A stretch of 64,000 nt of DNA from Thioalkalivibrio sp. ALJ7 (lineage in GTDB: Bacteria; Pseudomonadota; Gammaproteobacteria; Ectothiorhodospirales; Ectothiorhodospiraceae): the NCBI RefSeq assembly GCF_000376865.1, contig NZ_AQXQ01000012.1, positions 124,001-188,000 on the forward strand. The letters run 5' to 3'. Made by a program: the position numbers and the translations under genes. How positions within the stretch are numbered: the first letter of the stretch is position 1; every line of letters begins with the position of its first letter. Shown piece after piece: positions 16,975 through 26,320 of this stretch. The notes beneath the pieces are model-generated. The model worked only from the letters and a program-made list of their open reading frames with translations, was not told where the DNA came from and did no database searches.

Positions 16975-17828
16975 TGCGGCCCCGTACTTGGTCCACGACA
17001 CTCGTAACCCTGGCGGCTGTCGGCCTCCTGGCCGCTTGCGGCCCGGACAATGACACGTCCTCCACAGATGACACCGCCGGGATCGCGACCGACACCCAGG
17101 ATGCGGACACCGTCGCCACCGTAAACGGCGAGCCCATCACCCGGGCCGACCTGTTCACCTACTCGGGCATGGACGATGACCCCGGTCTGGCGGAAGGCGA
17201 GGGCACCCTGGAGGAGCTGATCAGCCTCGAACTACTGCGCCAGGAAGCCGTCGCCCGCGGGCTGGATACCGAAGCCGAGACCCGCCGCATCCTGCGTATG
17301 GTGGAAACCAACCTGCTGGCTTCACAGTTGATGGAGCGCATCACCGCCGAGATGGAAATCACCCAGGAAGACCTGGAGGCGGAGTACGAGCGCCAAATGG
17401 AGATGATGCGCGGCACCGAATACCGCGCCCGGCACATCCTGCTGGAGGACGAGGAACACGCCCGCGAATTGCTTGTGGAACTGGGCGACGGCGCGGACTT
17501 CGCGGCCCTCGCCGAGACGCATTCCATCGATCCGGGTTCGGGATCCCGCGGCGGCGAACTGGGCTGGTTCAGCCCCGAGCAGATGGTCCCCGCATTCAGC
17601 GATGCCACCGTAGCCCTGGAACCGGGTGAGACCACCGCCGAACCAGTCGAGAGCCGTTTCGGCTGGCACATCATCCGGCTTGAAGAGACACGGGACACGC
17701 AGGTCCCGGAACTGGAAGATGTCCGCGCCGAACTGATCGAGATCCTGGAAAGCCGCGCCATCCAGGAGTACCTCGAAGGCCTGCGGGCCGACGCGGAGAT
17801 CGAGATCCCGAATCGCCCAGCGAACTAG
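16974..17828 (+). CDS. PpiC/parvulin-type peptidyl-prolyl isomerase lipoprotein
   Basis: A 284-aa lipoprotein with a signal peptide ending in the lipobox LLAAC. Next come a Ser/Thr/Asp linker, a SurA-N-like helical region beginning VATVNGEPITRADL, and one parvulin domain (about 147-245) with ARHILLEDEEHA, GSGSRGGELGWF and FGWHIIRLEE. It should act as a periplasmic foldase and chaperone of outer-membrane or exported proteins. ATG 16974 overlaps the yciI stop. The stop codon falls in a 14-bp tandem duplication (GCGAACTAGGCCC at 17820-17847). Confidence 0.9.
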   Translation: MRPRTWSTTLVTLAAVGLLAACGPDNDTSSTDDTAGIATDTQDADTVATVNGEPITRADLFTYSGMDDDPGLAEGEGTLEELISLELLRQEAVARGLDTEAETRRILRMVETNLLASQLMERITAEMEITQEDLEAEYERQMEMMRGTEYRARHILLEDEEHARELLVELGDGADFAALAETHSIDPGSGSRGGELGWFSPEQMVPAFSDATVALEPGETTAEPVESRFGWHIIRLEETRDTQVPELEDVRAELIEILESRAIQEYLEGLRADAEIEIPNRPAN

Positions 17829-17879
17829 GCCCCGCGAACTAGGCCCGGCTCACTAAAGGAGCACGGGCTGGCCTCAGCC

Positions 17880-18404
17880 TCAGTGCCCGTGATGCATACC
17901 CCCGTGCCCGGACTCCGGGGCGCCCTCCCTGGCGTCCTCGCCCCGCTGCACGCGGGCATGGATAGTCATGGTCTCGCCATCCGCGAACTCCAGCACCACG
18001 GGAATCCAGTCGCCGGCCGTCAACGGCTCATGCAAGCCGATCAACATCAGGTGCAGCCCCCCAGGCTCCAGCACCAGCGTCTCGCCTGCCGGGACATCCA
18101 GCCTCTCCACCTGACGCATTCGCATCACGCCGTCGACATGGGCATGTTCATGCAGTTCCACCACCTCCGAGATCGGGCTCTCGGCCGCCACGATGCGGTA
18201 ATCGCGATCGCCTGCATTACGCAGCTCGAAGTAGCCGCCCGTGCTATCACCCGGCATCAGACGAATCCAGGGCGCAGAGGCCATCTCGAGTCCGTCCCGG
18301 CATTCGCACAGCTCCGGCTCCCCGGCCGCGACCGGGCTCATGGAGCCGCCCGCCAGCACGGTTACCGCCACCAGCCCGTGCAACATCATTCGGGATCCCT
18401 TCAT
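17880..18404 (-). CDS. Periplasmic copper chaperone PCu(A)C
   Basis: A 174-aa exported protein. After the signal peptide, the PCuAC domain shows the copper site H..M..H.M as HEHAHVDGVMRMRQVE and GGLHLMLIGL. The C-terminus ends in a His/Met/Gly tail (GHGGMHHGH) that could bind more metal. PCuAC proteins deliver Cu(I) to the CuA centre of cytochrome oxidases. ATG 18404 is chosen because GAGG sits 9 bases upstream; ATG 18413 has no spacing from it. It is divergent from the RND efflux genes. A stem CACGGGC/GCCCGTG lies across its stop codon. Confidence 0.88.
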   Translation of the reverse strand: MKGSRMMLHGLVAVTVLAGGSMSPVAAGEPELCECRDGLEMASAPWIRLMPGDSTGGYFELRNAGDRDYRIVAAESPISEVVELHEHAHVDGVMRMRQVERLDVPAGETLVLEPGGLHLMLIGLHEPLTAGDWIPVVLEFADGETMTIHARVQRGEDAREGAPESGHGGMHHGH

Positions 18405-18593
18405 GGCCTTCATCCTCAGTTAAGCAAACTGTAATATTGGCACAACGAGGGACACCCGAGGGCACAGTGGGTTCCCCTAAAAATGCAGTGGTAGGATAAG
18501 CCACCCGGAATGGGGAACCTCTATCTCCGGCCCTGCTCCAAGCCACGGGTCGAGGGCTCACGCAAGCCCGCACTAGCCAACATTGAGACCTCC

Positions 18594-19850
18594 ATGCCGA
18601 GCGCCCCACGCCGAGCCATTATCCCCATCCTGATCCTCGCCATCGCTGTAGTGGGATTCATGATCTTGCGCGCCACCGGCCCGGAGGCCCCACCGCCGGA
18701 GGCCAGTGAGCGCACCTGGCCGGTGCAGGGCCTGACCGCCGAGCCCGGCACCCACCGCCCGGGGGTCATCCTCAATGGCCGCGTCCGATCCGCCCAGGAC
18801 GCTCTGCTGCGGGCAGCGGTCGAAGGCGAGATCGAGGCGGTTCCCGCACGCGCCGGGCAGCGCGTGGCCAAGGGCGACGCACTCATCCGTATCGATCCGC
18901 GGGAGGCCCAGCTGCTGCTGGATCAGCGCGAAGCAGAACGGCGCGAAATGGAGGGCGCGGTCGAGCGGGAGACCCTGCGCGCGCGCTTCGACCGCGAGGC
19001 ACTGCAACGCGAACGCGATCTGATGGCGATCGCCGAACGCGGCCTGGAGCGGGCGCGCGATTTGCGTGAACGCAACCTCGGTTCGGAATCGGATGTCGAC
19101 GCCGCCCGCGAACGCCTGCAGCAGGCCAGCCTCACAGTCGACAGCCGGGAACAGGCCGTGGCCGATGCCCCCATGCGGCAGGCCGAGGCCGAGGCGCGCC
19201 TGACCCGAGCCCGGGCTGCGGAGGAACAGGCTCGCATCGACCTGGAACGCACCACGATCCGCGCCCCCTTCGACGCCCGCATTGTCGAGGTCGAGGTGGC
19301 GACCGGTGAACGGGCTCGCCCCGGCGACGCCCTGCTTCGACTGTTCGCGGTCGACGACCTGGAGATCCGTGCCAGCCTGCCCGAACACCTGATTGGTCGT
19401 ATCGAAGAACTGTTACAGAGTGACGCTGCCTTGCCAGCGAAGGCCGAGCGCGGCGGGCACCCGGTCGAGGCCGAGCTCGAACGTCTGGAGGGCGAGACGC
19501 GCACCGGCGAGTCCGGAATGCGCGGGGTCTTTACGGTTCGAAGCGGTGGGCGCGGACTGACCCTGAACCGTTTCGTCGAACTGCGCCTGCTGCTGCCCGA
19601 GGAACCCGACAGCCTTGCGGTCCCGTTCGAATCACTGTTTGGCCGCGACCGCGTATTCCGCGTAGTCGACGGGCGTCTGGAATCGCTGCAAGTGGAGCGC
19701 CTGGGTGACTTTATTGATGACGACGGCAACACCCTGGCCCTGATCCGAAGCCCCGAGATCGAAGCCGGTGACACCCTGATCGCCACCCGCCTGCCCAACG
19801 CGGTCGACGGCCTGCGCGTCGAGGTCGAAGAACCGGATTCCGAGCGATGA
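18594..19850 (+). CDS. RND efflux periplasmic adaptor (membrane fusion protein)
   Basis: A 418-aa HlyD/AcrA-like adaptor. It has an N-terminal membrane anchor (IIPILILAIAVVGFMIL), a lipoyl half-motif (RAGQRVAKGDALIRID), a long Glu/Arg-rich coiled-coil hairpin (about 90-200), the second lipoyl half and TTIRAPFDARIVEVEV, then beta-barrel and membrane-proximal domains. It links the inner-membrane pump to an outer-membrane channel. The pump gene follows with an ATGA overlap. No outer-membrane factor gene is adjacent, so a TolC-like partner must be encoded elsewhere. ATG 18594 is preferred; an in-frame ATG at 18510 gives an unusual leader. Confidence 0.88.
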   Translation: MPSAPRRAIIPILILAIAVVGFMILRATGPEAPPPEASERTWPVQGLTAEPGTHRPGVILNGRVRSAQDALLRAAVEGEIEAVPARAGQRVAKGDALIRIDPREAQLLLDQREAERREMEGAVERETLRARFDREALQRERDLMAIAERGLERARDLRERNLGSESDVDAARERLQQASLTVDSREQAVADAPMRQAEAEARLTRARAAEEQARIDLERTTIRAPFDARIVEVEVATGERARPGDALLRLFAVDDLEIRASLPEHLIGRIEELLQSDAALPAKAERGGHPVEAELERLEGETRTGESGMRGVFTVRSGGRGLTLNRFVELRLLLPEEPDSLAVPFESLFGRDRVFRVVDGRLESLQVERLGDFIDDDGNTLALIRSPEIEAGDTLIATRLPNAVDGLRVEVEEPDSER

Positions 19851-22800
19851 GCGAGTCCGAGCCTTCCGGTGCCGCCCCCGACAGCGGGCGGCCCATGCCC
19901 GGTGGCGGTGCGCAGGACAACGATCGCCCACCGCGGGGCCCGATCCAGCTATTCCTGGATCATCGCCTCGCGGCCAACCTGCTGATCGCGCTGATGTTGC
20001 TGGCCGGGGCCTTTGCCCTGACCAAGCTGAACACCCAGTTCTTCCCTAATTTCGAGCTCGACTTCGTGACCGTCGAGGTGCCCTGGACGGGCGCCAGTGC
20101 GGAGGATGTCGAACGCGCGATCGTGGATCCGCTGGAGCAGGACCTGCGCACGGTGGATGGCCTGCGCAACATGACCTCCACGTCGGCGCTGGGCATTGGC
20201 GTCGTGACCATGGAGTTCGAGGCCGGGACCGACATGACCCTGGCCCTGGAACAGGTCAACGACCGCGTCAACCAGCAGCGCAACCTGCCGGAAGCCGCCG
20301 AGACCCCGGTGGTGACCCGGATCATTCGCTACGAACCGGTGGCCCGCATGTTGCTGACGGGCCCCGATGACCCGCAGCAACTGCGCATCCTTGCGCGGCA
20401 ATTTGAACGCGAACTGCTGGATGCCGGCATCGCGCGCATCGAGTTTACCGGCCTGACCGAAGACGAAATGGCCATCCAGGTGCCCAGCTCCGCGCTCTAC
20501 CGCCTGGACATGACACTGGCCGACATCGGCGAAGAGATCCGTGCGATGGCACAGGACCTGCCGGCCGGCTCGGTGGGGCGCGACGACACCGCACGCCAGA
20601 TCCGCAGCCTGGAACAGGCCCGCGACATCGTCGCCTTCGAACGCCTGGTCTTGCGCGGCGACGCCGAGCTAGGCCGACTCACCCTGGGCGATATCGCGGA
20701 TATCGACCTACGCCATCGCGACGGCCAGGTGCGGGCCCGTGCGAACGGTCAACGCGCCATCGAGATGAGTTTGCTGCGCTCGGAGACCGGCGATTCGCTG
20801 GAAGCCGCACAGGTGCTGGAGGAGTGGCTGGAAGAAACCCGGTCGACCCTGCCGCCGGGTGTCGATCTGCAGGTCACCGACGCCTTCTGGGAACTGTTGT
20901 CCGAGCGCATCACCCTGCTGCTGAAGAACGGCCTGGGCGGATTGCTCCTGGTGCTCGGCATCCTGTTCCTGTTCCTCAATCGTCATATCGCCCTGCGCGT
21001 TGCGCTGGGCATCCCGATCGCCTTTACCGCCGCCTTCGTGGTGCTGTGGGTGGTTGGCGGCTCGATCAACATGATCTCGCTGTTCGGCTTCATCATGTCG
21101 TTGGGGATCATCGTCGACAACGCCATTGTGGTTTCCGAGCACGCCTACAGCCTGCACCAGCGCGGACTCTCGGCCAGCCGCGCGGCACGCGACGGGGCGC
21201 GGCGTATGGTCGGGCCGGTAATCGCCGCCTCGCTGACCACGGTGGCCGCCTTCCTGCCCCTGATGCTGATCGGGGGCGTTATTGGAAACATCCTGTTCGA
21301 TATTCCGCTGGTGGTGATCTGCGTAATCGTGGCCACCTTGCTGATCGCCTTCCTGATCCTGCCCGCCCACCTCAAGGGCGTGATGCACCGGCTCAAGCCG
21401 CCGCGCCCGGGCAGCCTGCGCGAGCGCTTCGACAGTGGCTTCGAAAACTTCCGCAACGGGCCCTTCCGCCGCGCGGTCACGACTTCGGTCAATCATTCCG
21501 GCGCCACCCTTGCACTGGCGGTGGGGGCGCTGATCCTGGCGATTGGGCTGGCCGCCAGCGGGCGCATCGGCTTCACCTTCTTCCCCTCCCCCGAGGGCAC
21601 CATCGTGAATGCCGGCGTCAACTTTGTCGCCGGCACCCCACCGGAACGGGTCGAGGCCTTTCTGATCCACGCGGAAGAAGCGCTGGCCGAGACCGAAGAG
21701 GCGTTTGGAGGCAATCTGGTGCGCGCCTCGGTGACCCGCCTTGGGCGTGGCATCGACCCTGGAGACGGCAACGCTCCACGCGGCGACCAGTTTGGCAACA
21801 TCCAGGTGGAACTGGTGTCGCCGGAGCAGCGTGAGGTCCGCAACCGCGAGTTCATCCAGGCCTGGGAGGACCGCGTGCGCCAGGCGCCGGGGATCGAGAA
21901 TTTCAGTATCGACGAGCGCCAAACCGGACCCCCCGGACGCGACCTGGAAGTCCGCCTGACCGGTGACGACCCGCACATCTTGAAGAACGCGGCACTGGAA
22001 CTGGCAGAGATTTTCGACGATTTCGCCGGGACCTACGCCACCAACGACGACACGCCGTTCGGGCGCGAGCAGCTGGTGTTTCAGGTCAACGCGGAGGGCC
22101 GCGCCCTGGGACTGACCACCGAGTCGGTCGGAGCCCAGTTGCGCGACGCTTACGACGGCCATCTGGCTCAGCTCTACCAGGACGGCCTGGAAGAGGTGGA
22201 GGTACGCGTTCGCCTACCGGATCACGAACGGCACTCCAGCGAGAGCCTGGAACGCCTGAGCCTTCGCCTGCCCAGTGGCGAATTCGCCCCACTGGGCAGC
22301 GTGGTCGACCTGCGTTCGCGCCAGGGCTTCGAGACCCTGCGCCATGCGGACACCCGCCTGGCGATCCAAGTGTCCACCGAGGTCGACCGTAGCGTGAACA
22401 ACGCCGCGCGCATCCGCGCGGCGCTCGAAGACGGTCCGCTGGATGACCTGGCGGCACGTTACGGTATCGAATATTCCTTCGAGGGTCGCGCGGCGGACCA
22501 GGCCGAGACCTTCGCCGACATGCGCACGGGCCTGATCCTGGCACTGGGGCTGATGTACATCACCCTCGCCTGGGTGTTCGCCTCCTGGGGCTGGCCGCTG
22601 ATCGTGATGGCGATCATCCCCTTCGGCATCCTCGGGGCCCTGCTCGGACACTGGATCATGGGCGTAGAACTGACGATCCTGTCGCTGTTCGGCCTGTTCG
22701 GCCTGACCGGAATCGTGGTCAACAACTCCATCATCCTGGTCAGCTTCTACCAGGGCCTGCGCGCGGCCGGTTTGGCGCTGCAGGAGGCGATCGTCGAGGC

Positions 22801-23038
22801 CGCCTGTCAGCGCCTGCGCGCGGTGATCCTGACATCGGTAACGACCATTGCGGGTTTGACGCCGCTGCTGTTCGAGCGCTCGGTCCAGGCCCAGTTCCTG
22901 ATCCCGATGGCCATCTCCATCGTCTTCGGCCTGGCCATCGCCACCGTCCTCGTCCTGTTTGTGATCCCGGCCCTGCTACGCCTCTACGAGGGCCTGTTCG
23001 ACCGCGGCGCTACCACCACCCACCACGTCACCGAATAG
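19847..23038 (+). CDS. RND efflux pump permease subunit (AcrB/MexF-like)
   Basis: A 1063-aa inner-membrane transporter with the standard RND layout of 12 helices and two large periplasmic loops. Helix 1 follows FLDHRLAANLLIALMLLAGAF-type sequence. Helix 4 holds LGIIVDNAIVVSEHA, in which AcrB's Asp pair is D-N, so only one of the two relay aspartates is present. The repeat half has GLFGLTGIVVNNSIILV. It is driven by proton (or sodium) motive force and exports hydrophobic compounds together with the adaptor. The N-terminus carries an extra Pro/Gly-rich stretch of about 30 residues. A CACGAAG repeat element starts 20 bp after its stop. Confidence 0.92.
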   Translation: MSESEPSGAAPDSGRPMPGGGAQDNDRPPRGPIQLFLDHRLAANLLIALMLLAGAFALTKLNTQFFPNFELDFVTVEVPWTGASAEDVERAIVDPLEQDLRTVDGLRNMTSTSALGIGVVTMEFEAGTDMTLALEQVNDRVNQQRNLPEAAETPVVTRIIRYEPVARMLLTGPDDPQQLRILARQFERELLDAGIARIEFTGLTEDEMAIQVPSSALYRLDMTLADIGEEIRAMAQDLPAGSVGRDDTARQIRSLEQARDIVAFERLVLRGDAELGRLTLGDIADIDLRHRDGQVRARANGQRAIEMSLLRSETGDSLEAAQVLEEWLEETRSTLPPGVDLQVTDAFWELLSERITLLLKNGLGGLLLVLGILFLFLNRHIALRVALGIPIAFTAAFVVLWVVGGSINMISLFGFIMSLGIIVDNAIVVSEHAYSLHQRGLSASRAARDGARRMVGPVIAASLTTVAAFLPLMLIGGVIGNILFDIPLVVICVIVATLLIAFLILPAHLKGVMHRLKPPRPGSLRERFDSGFENFRNGPFRRAVTTSVNHSGATLALAVGALILAIGLAASGRIGFTFFPSPEGTIVNAGVNFVAGTPPERVEAFLIHAEEALAETEEAFGGNLVRASVTRLGRGIDPGDGNAPRGDQFGNIQVELVSPEQREVRNREFIQAWEDRVRQAPGIENFSIDERQTGPPGRDLEVRLTGDDPHILKNAALELAEIFDDFAGTYATNDDTPFGREQLVFQVNAEGRALGLTTESVGAQLRDAYDGHLAQLYQDGLEEVEVRVRLPDHERHSSESLERLSLRLPSGEFAPLGSVVDLRSRQGFETLRHADTRLAIQVSTEVDRSVNNAARIRAALEDGPLDDLAARYGIEYSFEGRAADQAETFADMRTGLILALGLMYITLAWVFASWGWPLIVMAIIPFGILGALLGHWIMGVELTILSLFGLFGLTGIVVNNSIILVSFYQGLRAAGLALQEAIVEAACQRLRAVILTSVTTIAGLTPLLFERSVQAQFLIPMAISIVFGLAIATVLVLFVIPALLRLYEGLFDRGATTTHHVTE

Positions 23039-23058
23039 CCGGCCTCCGGCCCATTATT

Positions 23059-23282
23059 TTCACCACGAAGCACACGAAGGCACGAAGAAGGTCAAGAGCG
23101 CTCGACAGGAAGACGCGAAGAATGGAAGAGGGACTGGGTTAAAGCGTTGAGGGTATGGCAGGCACCGGGGGCTCGAGTCGCCACCCAAGGCTCACATTCC
23201 AATCATCCTTCCGGTCTTCCAGCCTTCCTGTGACGGCCCTTAACCTGGCCCTTCTTCGTGCCTTCGTGTGCTTCGTGGTGAA
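23059..23282. repeat. CACGAAG-type inverted-repeat element, copy A
   Basis: A 224-bp element bounded by perfect 33-bp inverted repeats (23059-23091 and 23250-23282). Each arm contains three CACGAAG heptamers spaced by 2 and 1 bases. The right end abuts the TGA stop (23283-23285) of the MFS gene, and the left end lies 20 bp after the RND pump stop. The centre is non-coding. Related elements occur at 28766-28985 and 57263-57543, and a single arm at 44701-44731. Confidence 0.9.
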
Positions 23283-24614
23283 TCAAGCGGGCTTGGCGCG
23301 GCGGCGATCGACGAGGTGGACGGGGATGGAGGCGAGTAGCGCGGCGAGGAACAGGAACAGGCAGAACAGGATGGCATTGGCCAGCCCGAGCCAGACCTGC
23401 AGCAGCCCGATCCCGGCCAGCCCGAAGATCGCGGCCGCGCGCGCCGACAGGGCCCAGAAACCGAACCAGCGCCCGGCCTCGCGCACCGGCACCATCATCC
23501 CGACCAGCGCGCGGCCAGCCGACTGTGCCGAACCCAGGCACAGCCCGGCGACAATCCCCACGCCGAGGAACACCATCTGCGCCTCCACCGGCCGGCCCAG
23601 CAGTGCGCTCAGCCACTGCGCGATGGTCGTGGTGCCGAAGATCGCCACGACCGCCAGCGCCCACAGCGCCAGGGTCAGCCGATAGATCCGCACCGGCCCG
23701 GCACGGTCCTGCAGAAAGCCGAAACCGATGGCCCCGATAATCGCGGTAACCTGGGTGATCACGAACATCGCAATGCGCACCGGCTCGTCCCACTGGATCA
23801 CCTGCGAGCCGTAGATGAAGGTGAAGGAGATGATGATGTAGATCCCGGCCATCATGAAGAAGATGGACACATACAACGCGCGCAGCTCGCGGCGCTGCCC
23901 CAGCGTGACCAGCGCCTCGCGCACCCGCCGCCAGCCCAGCCCCAGCTGCAGCCGCCGACGCATGTGCCGACGCGTGCCGCGCTCCTTCAGGAACAGGAAG
24001 GTCGGGATCGCCGAGATCAGGAAGAACACCGCGGCAAACGGCCCCACCCAGCGAATACGCTCGAAGTTCTCGGCACTGACCTCGCCCAGCAGGCCCAGGG
24101 CAAAGGCGGTGGCGATCAGCCCGCCGATATAGCCCATGCCCCAGCCCAGCCCCGAGATCCAGCCGAGCTTCTCCGGCGGCCCGAGGCTGGGCAGGAAGCT
24201 GGCGATGAAGGATTCGCCGATCGCGTAGCCGAAGTTGGACGCAATGATCAGCGCCATGCCGAACAGCACCAGCCCCGGCTCGACGAAATACAAAAGCCCC
24301 GTCGTCACCACCGTCAGGATCCACGAGGCCATCAGGAAGCGCTTGCGCGAGGCCGTTGCATCCATCACCGCCCCGGCGAACGGGGCCGCGATCACCACCA
24401 TGGCGTAGCTGATCGCCAGCGCCAGGCTCCACAGCAGGTTGCCCAGGCGATAATCCGGGGCATCCCCGACGATCACCCGGGTAAACAGGTCGCCGAAGAT
24501 CACCGTGATGATCAGCAACGTATAGGCCTGGTTGGCGAAGTCGAACATCGCCCACCCGAAGATCTCGCGCTTTGGGGCCGGCGCGGTCTCGGGGTAGCGC
24601 CGAATTAGCGGCAT
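23283..24614 (-). CDS. MFS transporter, UMF1 / Atg22-like
   Basis: A 443-aa protein with about 12 membrane helices. The N-terminal signature GWAMFDFANQAYT is typical of the UMF1/Atg22-like branch of the major facilitator superfamily, whose eukaryotic members export amino acids from the vacuole; bacterial substrates are unknown. There is a cytoplasmic basic loop between the halves (RGTRRHMRRRLQL). The stop codon touches the CACGAAG repeat element. It is convergent with the RND pump gene and probably transcribed alone. Confidence 0.85.
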   Translation of the reverse strand: MPLIRRYPETAPAPKREIFGWAMFDFANQAYTLLIITVIFGDLFTRVIVGDAPDYRLGNLLWSLALAISYAMVVIAAPFAGAVMDATASRKRFLMASWILTVVTTGLLYFVEPGLVLFGMALIIASNFGYAIGESFIASFLPSLGPPEKLGWISGLGWGMGYIGGLIATAFALGLLGEVSAENFERIRWVGPFAAVFFLISAIPTFLFLKERGTRRHMRRRLQLGLGWRRVREALVTLGQRRELRALYVSIFFMMAGIYIIISFTFIYGSQVIQWDEPVRIAMFVITQVTAIIGAIGFGFLQDRAGPVRIYRLTLALWALAVVAIFGTTTIAQWLSALLGRPVEAQMVFLGVGIVAGLCLGSAQSAGRALVGMMVPVREAGRWFGFWALSARAAAIFGLAGIGLLQVWLGLANAILFCLFLFLAALLASIPVHLVDRRRAKPA

Positions 24615-24657
24615 ACAGGGTTCCCGATAGGCATATCGGCCGCCATGCTAACGCACC

Positions 24658-25344
24658 TCAGCGTTCGCGGATCACCAGCGCCTCACCGTCCGCCACAACC
24701 GCGAAATGCTCGAGGAAACTCTGGCCCAGACGCGACCGGGGCAATTCCGCATCCGGAAGGATGATCGCGCTGACCCCTGAGCGCCGCAGGACGCCCACTT
24801 GCAGGGACTCAATCCCGACCCGCTGCCCATGCACCATCCCCTGCGCTCGCTGAATCCGCACCGAGCGTCCATCGGTGCCGTCCAGACCTGCACGCTCGGC
24901 ATCCGAGGCACGCAGCAGGACCGAATCCGCCTCGGGATCCACAACGAGCGTAATGGCGGTGCCGTTGATACCCGCCGTCAGCGCGTGATCGCCCCGGGAA
25001 TCCCGGTGCACCCGAACCTCGGCACCGCCCTGTGCCGGATCCACCGACCGCATAGAACCCGACCGTTCGACCCGCAGCTCCTGTCGCTTGCCGCGATACT
25101 CCACCAGCGCCGCCCCGGGACTTGTGCGCAGAATTCGCAAGCCACCGGGCCCCGTCTCTCCAGCGGACACGACGGCCCGCTCGTCGCCGACCGATACCAC
25201 GGCGCGATCCCCGAACACCGCATGTAACCGGAGTTCGTCCGCAGCAGCACCGAGCGGCAGCCAGAAAACGAGGACTCCGACGAACCCGATCCGCCGAAGA
25301 GTCGCGGCGACCACTGAAGCCGGTGAATGCGATAAACAAGCCAT
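24658..25344 (-). CDS. Retropepsin-like (clan AA) protein with altered active-site motif
   Basis: A 228-aa exported protein with a signal-like N-terminus (IGFVGVLVFWLPLGAAAD). Residues about 115-225 follow the pattern of the bacterial TIGR02281-type aspartic protease family: a strand with INGTAITLVVD, then a loop, DAERAGLD, and near the end LGQSFLEHF in place of LGMSFL. The catalytic DTGA is replaced by DPEAD, so the aspartate is kept but the Thr-Gly is not. Proteolysis is therefore doubtful; it may be a binding or scaffold domain. The start is uncertain because no clear ribosome binding site precedes ATG 25344. The gene is divergent from the next. Confidence 0.6.
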   Translation of the reverse strand: MACLSHSPASVVAATLRRIGFVGVLVFWLPLGAAADELRLHAVFGDRAVVSVGDERAVVSAGETGPGGLRILRTSPGAALVEYRGKRQELRVERSGSMRSVDPAQGGAEVRVHRDSRGDHALTAGINGTAITLVVDPEADSVLLRASDAERAGLDGTDGRSVRIQRAQGMVHGQRVGIESLQVGVLRRSGVSAIILPDAELPRSRLGQSFLEHFAVVADGEALVIRER

Positions 25345-25449
25345 GGGTTGTTTATACCGGGTTCGGCTGAACGAAACCCAAACGCCCGTGACAGGCGCTT
25401 TTCTCTGCGCCTGCTACCATCGGGTCATTCTCATCCGCGTGGAGCTGCC

Positions 25450-26304
25450 GTGTCCCGCCAACCGTCCGCCGATTCGTCCAATCCCGCCCCAACCACCCAT
25501 GTCGCGTTGCGTCACGCCTTCACCGTCACCGTGCTGGTGATCGGGCTCTGGCTGCTGCATATGTACCTGCGGGTCCTGCCCGAAGCCGTCATCGTCCTGC
25601 TGTGGATCGGTGCGACCCTGCTGATCGCGCTCGGTGGCTTTCGTCGTCACCGGATTCGCCGTGCGGCCTTCCTGCGCGGCTACCTGGAGCCCACCAGCAA
25701 CTGGCCCCGGCGCCTGCGCGGCGGCCCCCTGATGGCCCTGCGCCACCTGATCACCGGCGCCATTCTGGGCGGACTGCTGTTGATCGCCCTGGCCCGCATT
25801 CCGGTCCAGGAGGCCTGGGCCGCATTGCTCCTCGGCGGCTTTGTACTGGTGACCGTTGAGGCGCTGTTCACCCGCAATCTGCGTGGCCATGCCCACCCAC
25901 AGTTCGCCCCGGAACTGGCCCGCCGCGGCGCCCTGCTGGTCACCGCCACGCTGCTGGTCATCGCCCTGCTGATCCTGGCCCTGCAGGCGCGCTACCCGGA
26001 CCTGACCGGGGCGACTCTAGAACAATCCGTGTGGTTCCTGGTCCAGCACGAGGCGGCACGCAGTCACCTGCTGGAGGCCGGCCTGCAACTGGCGGCGGCC
26101 CAGGACGCCCTGCGCCTATGGCTGGGCCAGCAATGGTTCCCCCAGGGGGTCGAGTCCCTGCCCGCCCTGCTCGGCTGGCTGCTGGTGCTCGCGGAGCAGG
26201 CCTTCCTGGCCATCGGCTTCCTGCTGCTCACCAACGGGCTCCTGCCCCTGCGCCGCGTGGACGATACCCTGGGCGATTCACGTAACGCCCCGGTGATCGA
26301 GTAG
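25450..26304 (+). CDS. Membrane protein of unknown function
   Basis: A 284-aa protein with about five hydrophobic segments (around LVIGLWLLHMYLRVL, AVIVLLWIGATLLIALGG, LITGAILGGLLLIALA, ALLLGGFVLVTVEALF, LLVTATLLVIALLILALQ) and a last one near SLPALLGWLLVLAEQAFLAIGFLLL. No domain is recognised. GTG 25450 is chosen since GGAG lies 5 bases upstream; an in-frame ATG at 25348 has none. It is followed after 16 bp by a second unrecognised membrane protein and then ispG, all on the same strand. Confidence 0.7.
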   Translation: MSRQPSADSSNPAPTTHVALRHAFTVTVLVIGLWLLHMYLRVLPEAVIVLLWIGATLLIALGGFRRHRIRRAAFLRGYLEPTSNWPRRLRGGPLMALRHLITGAILGGLLLIALARIPVQEAWAALLLGGFVLVTVEALFTRNLRGHAHPQFAPELARRGALLVTATLLVIALLILALQARYPDLTGATLEQSVWFLVQHEAARSHLLEAGLQLAAAQDALRLWLGQQWFPQGVESLPALLGWLLVLAEQAFLAIGFLLLTNGLLPLRRVDDTLGDSRNAPVIE

Positions 26305-26320
26305 CGCCGCCGGCCGCGCG

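Noticed and set aside
20708-22162. A 484-codon minus-strand frame inside the RND pump gene
   Set aside because: Shadow of the RND permease with Gln/His/Arg/Gly-rich content and no motifs. The plus-strand protein is clearly real.
22459-22734. Short minus-strand frames throughout the RND region
   Set aside because: Shadows of the pump gene.
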